DNA of 64,000 bases from Diphasiastrum complanatum (lineage: Eukaryota > Streptophyta > Lycopodiopsida > Lycopodiales > Lycopodiaceae): assembly GCA_029204225.1 (NCBI GenBank), contig CM055111.1, positions 6,848,854 through 6,912,853 on the forward strand. Direction: 5' to 3'. How positions within the stretch are numbered: the stretch's first letter is position 1; every line of letters starts with the position of its first letter. Positions 12,616 to 20,729 of the stretch are shown here, piece by piece. The position numbers and the translations under genes were made by a program. Under the pieces are notes generated by a model. That model saw nothing but the letters and a program-made list of their open reading frames with translations. It made no database searches and had not been told where the DNA came from.

Positions 12616-13901
12616 TCTCTCAAAAGCAACTTAAACAATCTTCCATGTTTAAATCCCTTTGCAATGCAAACATCATTCTTCAAGATGAAGCAAACACCAT
12701 GCTTAAAGTGGACATCCAAACCACTTTCTAAGAGTAGACCAACACTAAGCATATTCTTGGTGATTGATGGTACATAAAGGACATTTTCTAGATCCATGCA
12801 TTTTGAGGATTCTAGACACAAAGAGATGGTACCAACACCATCTATCCTACACTCTTCATCATTTACAGTAAAGACAAACTTTTTAGCAGCATTGAAAGAG
12901 TGTAAGGTTGAGAAAAAGTCCTTTTCACAAGACATGTGGGAGCTAGCCCCACTGTCGATCCACCAATTGTCTCTTGAATTGCTATTGCTTGTTGGTGAGG
13001 ATGTAGATGCCATCAAGAATACATCTACTTCATCCTCCTCCTCCTCCTTTGCAAGGTTTCCTTGTTTGTCCTCCTCCACTTGTGCTCTTAGCCTCTTGTA
13101 GCATTCAGATGCATAATGCCCCTTCTTTTCACAAAAGAAGCATTTTTGCTTTGACTTGCCCTTTGAGCTTGATGCATCATCCTCTTCTTTGGCCTCCTTT
13201 GGATGCTTCTTCTTTCCATTGGTCTTCTTTTTGCCCTTGACTGAGAAATTGGCTTTCTCATCACCATCCTGCAAAGACAAGGAACTCATCCTAGATTTTG
13301 CATGGAGCATCCTACACTCTTCAGCCACTAATACACTGTGAAGTTTTTCTATAGTTGGCAAAGTGTCTTGGATGGCAAAACTTTGGACCAAATTTGCAAA
13401 GTCATCTCCTAGACCATTAAGGACAATGTGTACAAGCTCTCCATCATGAATCTTCTCTCCAATGGAAGCCAACTCCCTATTTAGAGACTTGATTCTGAGT
13501 ACATAATCCTGTGCACTCTCCTCACTTCTTCTCATGCTTTGCAAAATTTGATTTCTAAGCATAAGAACTCTAGAAGTGTTGCTAGACTCATAGATTGATT
13601 TTAAAGACTCCCAAGCCTCTTTAGCACTTGTACATGTTGATACTTCTCTCAACAAATCATTGCTCACATTCATCTTCACACAATGAAGTGCAAGCCTAGA
13701 TCTCTTCTTGTATCTAGCTAACTCTTGTGCACCTAAAGGTTCATCTTCATCTTCAATCAAGAACTCATAAAGGTCTTGGAGCACCAAGAGTGACTCCATT
13801 CTAACCTTCCAAATAGCATAATTTGTAGAATTCAACTTCTCACTAGCTTCTAGAAGGTATGCTCCAGCAGATCCCATCTTACTAGTGACTTCTACAAACA
13901 A
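12612..13901 (-). CDS. Copia Gag-protease polyprotein (429 codons)
   Basis: An intact minus-strand frame encodes the capsid and maturation part of a copia element. Residues 15-190 are a copia-type Gag domain (LNSTNYAIWKVRMESLL, SRVLMLRNQILQSM, YVLRIKSLNREL, LNGLGDDFANLV). A basic stretch precedes the zinc knuckle CFFCEKKGHYASEC near residue 255. The aspartic protease active site DSGASSHMS follows near residue 318, then the conserved YVPSITKNMLSVG. It ends at 12612 with KLLLRE, where an intact copy would continue into the integrase zinc domain. No pol frame follows, only the remnants at 11.7-12.6 kb. Confidence 0.85.
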   Translation of the reverse strand: MFVEVTSKMGSAGAYLLEASEKLNSTNYAIWKVRMESLLVLQDLYEFLIEDEDEPLGAQELARYKKRSRLALHCVKMNVSNDLLREVSTCTSAKEAWESLKSIYESSNTSRVLMLRNQILQSMRRSEESAQDYVLRIKSLNRELASIGEKIHDGELVHIVLNGLGDDFANLVQSFAIQDTLPTIEKLHSVLVAEECRMLHAKSRMSSLSLQDGDEKANFSVKGKKKTNGKKKHPKEAKEEDDASSSKGKSKQKCFFCEKKGHYASECYKRLRAQVEEDKQGNLAKEEEEDEVDVFLMASTSSPTSNSNSRDNWWIDSGASSHMSCEKDFFSTLHSFNAAKKFVFTVNDEECRIDGVGTISLCLESSKCMDLENVLYVPSITKNMLSVGLLLESGLDVHFKHGVCFILKNDVCIAKGFKHGRLFKLLLRE

Positions 13902-14245
13902 GAAATAGATTTGATTGACTTGAAACTCACAAAGGTCTCACACTTGCAGTGTTTCACTCAAATTTGATTTCTAATCCAACAAATGGACTTATAATCACAG
14001 TTCTATCACTCCCTCACAAAGCCGGAATGAAGATAAGATGAAATGAAAACTACTTTCAAACAAATCTTGCCAAGAAATGGATTTGATTGTCTCTAGAAAC
14101 TCACTAAGGTCTCTCTCTTGTAGTGTTTCACTCAAATTAGATTTCTAATCCAACAAATGGACTTATAATCTCAGTTCTAGCACTCCCTCACAAAGTTGGA
14201 ATGAAGATAAGATGATGTGAAATCTACTTACAATCAAATCTTGCC
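13901..14245 (-). repeat. 172-bp tandem duplication in the copia leader
   Basis: Two adjacent units, 13901-14072 and 14073 to about 14245, share most of their sequence (for example CTAATCCAACAAATGG in both). They lie just upstream of the gag start of the minus-strand element, in its untranslated leader. No primer-binding site is seen, and the leader runs into the + strand gag fragment at about 14290. Confidence 0.8.
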
Positions 14246-14295
14246 AATTTTGGCTATTTTTGGACAAAAAAATGACTTAATCTCTTTCTTCCTTC

Positions 14296-14643
14296 TTGGT
14301 GTACTTTCAAGACCTGTTTGAAACCTTAGTAGGACTTGAACTCAGCCTAGAAGAGTGTAGGATGTTGCATACCAATGCAAGAATGAATGCTATTTCTCTG
14401 CAGGATGGTGATGAGAAAGCTAATTTCTCATTCAAAAGCAAGAAGAAGACCAATGACAAGAAGAAGCACTTCAAGGAGACCAAGGAGGAGGAGGAGGCTT
14501 CAAGCTCAAAGGGCAAGATCAAAGACAAGTCCAAGTACAAATGTCTTTTCTGTGGAAAGAAAGGACATTTTGCATCAAAATGTCTCAAGAAGAAGAAGGA
14601 ACAAGAGAGCAAACAAAGCAACATTGCACATCAGGAGGAGTGA
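14296..14643 (+). pseudogene. Copia gag fragment (+), C-terminal third
   Basis: The frame starts abruptly inside gag: EECRMLHTNARM matches EECRMLHAKSRM of the minus-strand gag, followed by a basic segment and the zinc knuckle CLFCGKKGHFASKC. The first two thirds of gag, the leader and the 5' LTR are missing. The frame ends at 14643 and the protease continues in another phase. Confidence 0.8.
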
Positions 14644-14894
14644 TGTTTTCCAACAAAACACGATCATCCAAGAGCAACACCAATGATTCTTGGTGGATTG
14701 ATAGTGGGGCAAGTTCCCACATGACATATCAAAAGGACATATTCTCCACCTTACTTTCTTACAATGACTTACATAGATCAATCTATATAGCAAGTAGTCA
14801 AGAATGTAAGATAAGTGGAATACGAACAATTCCCTTGTATGTGGGATCATCCAAAAGGATGAATCTTGATACGTTCTTTATGTTCCTAAGTTAA
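14541..14894 (+). pseudogene. Copia protease segment, frameshifted
   Basis: This frame carries the aspartic protease site WWIDSGASSHMT at about 14690-14725 and the following SSQECKISG region. It then runs into a stop in the conserved sequence before integrase. The expected motif YVPKLTKNLLSVG is present at 14876-14914 but in the next frame, so one base has been lost near 14870. Gag, protease and pol therefore lie in three phases. Confidence 0.8.
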
Positions 14895-14902
14895 CCAAGA
14901 AT

Positions 14903-17812
14903 TTGCTTAGTGTTGGCCAGTTAATGGATAATGGCCTAGATGTACAATTTAAGCATGGAGTTTGTTCCATCCTTAGAAATGATGAATGTATAGCCAAAGG
15001 CTTTAAGCAAGGTAGATTGCTTAAGCTTGATGCTAATATTGCAGTGGAGAGTGTTAACTTGGCAAAGGTGGAGCTATCAAAGGTGGAACTGTGGCACAAA
15101 AGGTTGGGCCACCCCAACTACAAAGCCATGGAATCTATGGTTGCAAAGGAGCTTGTAGTTGGACTCCCCAAGCATTTGTCAAAGTGTGGGAAGAGATGTG
15201 AAGCATGCAGCCTCTCAAAGGCTCACAAACTACCCTTCTCAAGATCTACATCAAGATCAAACTCTCCTCTTGAACTCATCCATTCGGATGTTCATAGTTT
15301 TTCACATGAGTCTAATGGTGGTGCCAAGTACTATGTAATGTTCATTGATGACTATTCTAGATTTTGTTGGATGTACCTCTTGTCTAGCAAATCAATGGTG
15401 TTTGATTCTTTTGTAAAGTTCAAGACTTTGGTAGAAAATCAACTTAGTACCAAGATTAAGGTATTAAGGAGTGATAATGGAGGTGAATATATCTCCAATA
15501 AGTTGATTGACTTTTGTAGTTCTAATGGCATAAAGAGGGAGTTGTCATGTCCATACACCCCTCAACAAAATGGATTGAGTGACAGAAGAAATAGATCTCT
15601 TTGTGAGTGTGCTAAGGCCTTAAGGCTAGATGCTTCTCTATCCAAACCATTTTGGGGTGAAGCAATAACATGTGCTAACTATTTGTGCAATAGATTGCCA
15701 AACCAAGCCATTGGAGGAATCACACCATTTGAAGCTCTATTTGGAGAGAAGCCCAATCTCAAGGATCTCAAAGTTTTTGGATCCACTTGTTATGTACACC
15801 AATCCTTGGATAAGAGAATGAAGGATGATGCAACATCCATCAAAGGCATCTTTGTGGGAAATGGTGAGAATAGCAAAGGTTATAGAGCCTTCAATCCCAT
15901 CACTAGCAAGGTGATAGTGAGTAGGGATGTTATTTTTTATGAAGGACATGCTTGTGATTTGGATGATAATGCTACTAATTATCTTGATGCCAAGGATCAT
16001 GCTAGGATGGAGGAGGAGCTTCCAAGTGAAGAAGAACTTGAGGATCCACCTCAAGATGCAAGAACTCCAAGAACTCCAAGAACTCCAAGAACTCCAAGAA
16101 GATCTATAAGGGCAAGATCCGAGCCATTGAGGCTCACCTATGATGGTCAAGGTGATCAAAGGGAAGGCTCATCATCTTTCACATCTTACACCTTTCTTAC
16201 TTCAATGTTAGATGAGCAAACATGCTATGAAGATGCTTGTAAGTCTAAAAGTTGGATGGATGCTATGCAAGTAGAGTATGATGCTCTTATTGAGAATCAT
16301 ACTTGGGATCTTGTGGATCTTCCTCAAGGGAAGAAACCTCTTGATTGCAAGTGGGTGTTTAGATTGAAGTATAATCAAGATGGATCAATAAGCAAGCATA
16401 AAGCTAGGCTTGTTGCCAAAGGTTTTTTACAAACCAAAGGCATTGATTATGATGAGACTTTTGCTCCTGTGGCTAAGCTTGTTACTATCAGGTTAATCAT
16501 TAGTCTTGCTACAACCTTCAATTGGGAGCTATTCCAACTTGACTTCACAAATGCATTCCTCAATGGTTATTTGGAGGAAGAGATCTACATGAGGCAACCC
16601 GAGGGCTTCATCAAGGCAAAGCATGAAGGAAAGGTGTGTTTTTTGAAGAAGAGCCTTTATGGGCTCAAGCAAGCACCTAGAGCATGGTACTCTAGGCTAA
16701 ACTCTTTTCTCATTTCTATCGATTTTGTAATGAGTGCCTATGATCCATCATTGTATATAAGTTTTCATGATGGCATGATCATTATTCTTGTTTTGTATGT
16801 AGATGACATTATCTTGAGTGGTAATGATCTAGATGGAATTAGAGATGTAAAAATTGCTTTAGCAAAAGAGTTTAAGATGGTAGATCTCGGCCTATTGAGC
16901 TTCATTCTTGGAATAGAGGTTATTAGAGGATGTGATTTTAGCTTCATTTCTCAATCTAAATATGCTACATCCATCCTAGATAGATTTGGAATGAAGAATT
17001 GTAAAGGCATTGAGACACCAATGGAGCAACATGTAAAAGCATCTATTGGTTGTGATGAAGCATCCTTTGAGGACATCACATTATATAGAAGGCTTATTGG
17101 CTCCTTGATCTATTTAGCTATAACTAGACCTGATCTTAGTTATAGTGTTGGAAAATTAAGCCAATTCATGCAAAGTCCTCTAGTTTCACATTGGAAGATG
17201 GCCAAAAGAGTTCTTAGATACATTTCATTCACTAAGAATTTTGGTATTTTGTATAGAGGAACTAATCTTGGCTTAAGAGCCTATAGTGACTTGGATTTTG
17301 CAGGTGACAAAGTGGATAGAAGATCAACAAGTGCCTTTGCCACCTTTCTATGTGATGGAGTAGTATCATGGCTTTCCAAAAAGCAAGATACCATCTCCCT
17401 ATCTTCCATAGAATCCGAATACAAGGCCTTGACATCAACATGCAAGGAGGTCTTGTGGCTCAAAAGGCTATTGGTGGAGCTTCATTTCATGGAGGAGGAG
17501 ATCCCTATCATCTATTGTGACAACCAATCAGCCCAATCACTTGCAACTAATCCTACATTCCATGCAAGGAGCAAACACATCGAAATTGCTCATCATTTCG
17601 TGAGGGAAAAAGTGCAAGCTAAAGATATCAAGCTCCAACACGTGCTATCATCAAGTTGCTTGGCTGATTTGTTTACTAAACCTTTACCTAAAGATTCATT
17701 TGTCAAGCTTAGATTTTCAATTGGAGTTATTGATAAAAGCATTGTGATCTCCAAGGCTAGATTTGAGGAGGAGTGTGAAAAATTGCCTACATTGGCAAAT
17801 CTAGCCATGTAG
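14903..17812 (+). CDS. Copia Pol: integrase, reverse transcriptase, RNase H (969 codons)
   Basis: The longest frame in the window. Residues 60-105 hold the integrase zinc domain (LWHKRLGHPN, CGKRCEAC). The core has LIHSDV near residue 127, LRSDNGGEY near 190, and QNGLSDRRNR near 226, where the usual catalytic E is D. The integrase C-terminus (VFGSTCYVH, GIFVG, VIVSRDVIF) is followed by a TPR repeat linker. RT spans about 440-690 with KARLVAKG, FTNAFLNGYLEEEIYM, LYGLKQAP and the active site LYVDDIILSG near 631. RNase H follows (YSDLDFAGD, SLSSIESEYKAL, HIEIAHHFVREKV, LADLFTKPLP). The start of this frame is not a true initiation site, because protease lies upstream in another phase. The frame overlaps the LTR start at 17774. 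Confidence 0.9.
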   Translation: MLSVGQLMDNGLDVQFKHGVCSILRNDECIAKGFKQGRLLKLDANIAVESVNLAKVELSKVELWHKRLGHPNYKAMESMVAKELVVGLPKHLSKCGKRCEACSLSKAHKLPFSRSTSRSNSPLELIHSDVHSFSHESNGGAKYYVMFIDDYSRFCWMYLLSSKSMVFDSFVKFKTLVENQLSTKIKVLRSDNGGEYISNKLIDFCSSNGIKRELSCPYTPQQNGLSDRRNRSLCECAKALRLDASLSKPFWGEAITCANYLCNRLPNQAIGGITPFEALFGEKPNLKDLKVFGSTCYVHQSLDKRMKDDATSIKGIFVGNGENSKGYRAFNPITSKVIVSRDVIFYEGHACDLDDNATNYLDAKDHARMEEELPSEEELEDPPQDARTPRTPRTPRTPRRSIRARSEPLRLTYDGQGDQREGSSSFTSYTFLTSMLDEQTCYEDACKSKSWMDAMQVEYDALIENHTWDLVDLPQGKKPLDCKWVFRLKYNQDGSISKHKARLVAKGFLQTKGIDYDETFAPVAKLVTIRLIISLATTFNWELFQLDFTNAFLNGYLEEEIYMRQPEGFIKAKHEGKVCFLKKSLYGLKQAPRAWYSRLNSFLISIDFVMSAYDPSLYISFHDGMIIILVLYVDDIILSGNDLDGIRDVKIALAKEFKMVDLGLLSFILGIEVIRGCDFSFISQSKYATSILDRFGMKNCKGIETPMEQHVKASIGCDEASFEDITLYRRLIGSLIYLAITRPDLSYSVGKLSQFMQSPLVSHWKMAKRVLRYISFTKNFGILYRGTNLGLRAYSDLDFAGDKVDRRSTSAFATFLCDGVVSWLSKKQDTISLSSIESEYKALTSTCKEVLWLKRLLVELHFMEEEIPIIYCDNQSAQSLATNPTFHARSKHIEIAHHFVREKVQAKDIKLQHVLSSSCLADLFTKPLPKDSFVKLRFSIGVIDKSIVISKARFEEECEKLPTLANLAM

Positions 17813-18462
17813 AATATTGTATATTTTGTCAATATTGTTTGTTGGTTACTTGAATGGCCAAAGTGCCACTTGTACATACACACCTAAAGTAGGTTACCAC
17901 AAGTCAAGAGGAGTGGTTGTGTCTATTTGGTAGTGATTCCTACTTTGTAGGATCTAGACCATGATTTATGATGAAATTTGTACCTACCATGCACCTACCA
18001 AGCATGACTCTTGGATCTAGGCTAGGGTTTTCACATTAGGGCAAGAAAGTGGAGTCTACTTCCTTATTACATGCTGGATTTTCACCTAACTTTGCAAAGG
18101 AAGTGTGTTTTACTATGTATTCCCATTCTTCATAGTGAGAAGATAGAAACTTTTTGGAGCCTCAAGGAGAAACTTGAGTTTCCTCTCATTGTATGGTGAT
18201 TACTCTTGATTTCCAATGAAACCCAGCTTTGGCACTTTGTAAACACTGTCTACAGGCCGTACTACAGCCTTATTTCCACACGTGTGGAGTTGGATTAGAC
18301 TATTTGATCAATGCTTTGATTGTCTCTACTTGTTTCCTATCAAGCTGCTAAACTAGATCTTGTTTTCTGATGACTAGTTTCTGATAGATTGTTTAACAAG
18401 CATACAATCACCTTGTGGATCATTCAAAGATCCATTTATGGTCCTTAGTACTGTACTTTTCA
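17774..18462 (+). mobile_element. 3' LTR of + strand copia element
   Basis: The tract GATTTGAGGAGGAG ends at 17773, and the LTR runs from TGTGAAAAATTGCC to GTACTTTTCA at 18462 (689 bp). It overlaps the last codons of pol. It contains the CACACGTGTG palindrome near 18277. Its interior matches the fragment at 10648-10823, and its end matches the minus-strand LTR at 10824-11522 in reverse. Confidence 0.85.
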
Positions 18463-19097
18463 GACCATATCCGGATGATCAATATGATGGCCACCTACTA
18501 AAGAAGAATCATCTGTGAAATGCATTCGTGATGGACAAGGGAAGCCCATCTGGGATTGAAATGCCATGAATTCTTCATCAGATGGCATGCTTCGTCCATG
18601 ATCAACAAAATTTGATAAAGCTTTCGTTAGGCATTCTTCACCAGTCATAAGTCCATCCTCATCATCATAATCAATTCTAGGCACCAAGTCTTCAGTTTCA
18701 AAATCCACAATGTCGGAGAATTCAGAAATTGTGCCGGATAGTAAACAAAGCACCCCATCCTCACGATAGTCAAAAAGCTTACACAAATCAACTATAGTTA
18801 TATATATATATATATATCATCATCTATATGATACACAAGCAAATTAAAAAAACATTTTGATTCATCTCCAGACATTGAATCATCAACAATGATATTAGAG
18901 CCAATAAAAGAATACTGAAACACTTTAGTATCAACATCAAGGAAATCACTATCCTTATCAGGGGTGTCAATAAGGAAGTGACTAATGTCTTTAAAGGATG
19001 ATGGAACTGAGGATGAGGCCATCTGAGAATCGGAATCAACAACTTTCTCATCATCCGAAATCTGAACTAGCAAAAAAAGTATGAAATCTATCGACAT
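18460..19097 (-). CDS. Unrecognised acidic open frames, possible exon or gag remnant
   Basis: Two minus-strand frames (19097-18798 and 18786-18460) are rich in Asp, Glu and Ser, for example DEKVVDSDSQM, IDYDDEDG and MPSDEEF. A short (TA)n stretch at 18795-18820 separates them. I recognise no domain. The composition is unlike random translation of AT-rich DNA, so they may be remnants of one gene or transposon ORF. They could also be chance. Confidence 0.25.
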
Positions 19098-19441
19098 TTC
19101 CTCTTACAAACAAGAGACATCGTAGTGCATCTAAATTGTTCAAACAATCTAGTAAACATCCTATCCGGTCTTTGCTTGAACAGCGGGAAGAAATGGACAA
19201 GATCAGTGAAATGCATGAACGAGAGAGATCCTATGGAGATAATAGGTCTACTGATTATATCCATGAATCTAACATAGTATTCATAAAATACTTTAAAATT
19301 AGGTTGGACAGTCTTGAAAACATGTAGATATGGGCGAAATAGGGTGTGAAAGTAGGGCCTCAATAATTCCAAACTCAATAAGAATTGCACTTAGGTTGCT
19401 CTCATGGCTAGATCCCATGGACGAGGCCATCTATCTCAGGT

Positions 19442-20235
19442 AGATATCGCTTCTGTGCACGGGGTATGCAAACAGGAAAAAAGAGATTGTAAAAAATGTG
19501 CATAGGAGTGATTTTGTATGAAAAATGCAGTTGGTATATCGCACTAGTGCGCATGCAGAAGACTAGCAGAAATAGACACTACAAATAGCGCCGCACACAA
19601 GAGCGATATCCCGCAAAAATTGAGAAAAAAAAGTAAAAAATTAATCGGGTAGCATGCCTTTTATAGGCTATTTTTTCACGTGTGGGTCAGACATGTGTTG
19701 CCCTCCTAATGGTCCGTATGACTACACACATGTGGTCTGACTGCTGGACATGTGTCATTAGTTCATTTGTTGAAAATGCACCATGTGTCGCGTTAATGGT
19801 TCGTACTACTACACACATGTGACCTGACATCCCGACACATGTCACATGCTGATTGCATGGATACGATGACACATGGCAAAATCTGGTGAGCTCATAGTTC
19901 ACACGTGCAACAGGACATGCGTTCGCATGTGCGAACCATATGATAAAGTCCTCGAACCTGATGCATTATTTTTTATTTTTTTTCGCTCTGTCTTTTCGCA
20001 TATCGCTCTTGTGCAACGCTAGTGTATGTGCCTTGCCGTCTATTACTATTCATGTGCACAGATCCGATATAATGTACCTTTGCATATCACTCTTGTGCGA
20101 CCTTCTTCTATCTACTTTTTACTTGTCATTCCCGTTGCACACAGAAGCGATATATTGTACCTTCCGTACATATCGCTTCTCTGCGACCACCATTGCACCC
20201 TTTTCCATCATATCTCACATCTTGCACACAAGTTT
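19442..20235. repeat. Cluster of ATATCGCTYNTGTGCG-type motifs in both orientations
   Basis: At least nine copies of a short motif occur, for example ATATCGCTTCTGTGCAC (19446), ATATCGCTCTTGTGCAAC (about 20000), and the inverted form GCACACAGAAGCGATAT (20134). The pair at 20141-20186 forms a hairpin with perfect 11-bp arms AGAAGCGATAT / ATATCGCTTCT. The cluster ends just before the CENH3-like ATG at 20257. Confidence 0.6.
19692..19872. repeat. Two imperfect 90-bp tandem units rich in ACATGTG
   Basis: The segment from 19692 recurs from 19782 (CATGTGT, TAATGGT, CTACACACATGTG in the same order). Each unit has several ACATGTG/CACATGT words, the E-box type. It lies about 0.4 kb upstream of the CENH3-like sequence. 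Confidence 0.6.
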
Positions 20236-20256
20236 GATATCTCTCTGAGTTCCACC

Positions 20257-20726
20257 ATGAATAGGAGAAAGAAGACAAAGAGAGATTTTTTCTCGGCTGG
20301 TACTCCCACCACTCCTACTGTTGCCATAAATACTCCCAGATAAACTAGAAAGCGTAACCGTAGCAGGTGGCTATCTGATATTTGCAAATATCAAAAATTC
20401 ACAAACTCCTAATTCCCAAAGCACCATTTTACCGTGTTGTCCACCAGATCACCAGGGAAGATCTCGGCAGTATAGTTAGGTTCACTCCTCGGGCACTTCA
20501 GTGCCTTCAGGAGGCTGTTGAGGATTACCAAAGCCTCTTTTTTGAGTACTCATTTTTGCTAGCCATACATGCCAAGCGAGTTACAATTATGCCCAAAGAT
20601 TTTGAGCTACTATATAGGATGCGAGAGAGATACTCAAAATTACATATGGGTGAGCTAGCTGCTCCTAGACTCGATCCATTAGATAGGACAGACCTCTCTA
20701 CCAAGAGGCCTTTCTTAATTTCTTAG
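20257..20726 (+). pseudogene. CENH3: CENH3-like (centromeric histone H3) intronless pseudogene
   Basis: An ATG in strong context (CCACCATGA) opens a basic tail with TPTTPT, as in CENH3 N-terminal tails. The histone fold follows: DICKYQKFTN, then LIPKAPFYRVV, CLQEAVEDYQSLFFEY and AIHAKRVTIMPKDFEL. Three details indicate CENH3 rather than canonical H3. It has LIPxAPF where H3 has LIRKLPF, AVEDY and KDFEL where H3 has KDIQL, and one extra residue in loop 1 between the IT and LQEA motifs. There is a TAA at 20341-20343 between tail and fold and a one-base loss near 20406 that changes frame. The C-terminus is extended by about 30 unrelated residues. Plant CENH3 genes normally have several introns; none is seen, which suggests a retrocopy. 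Not functional as it stands. Confidence 0.8.
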
Positions 20727-20729
20727 AAT

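Noticed and set aside
20341-20343. Reading the CENH3-like locus as an intact gene with an intron at the TAA
   Set aside because: No convincing GT-AG pair restores both the TAA and the later frameshift, so a pseudogene is simpler.
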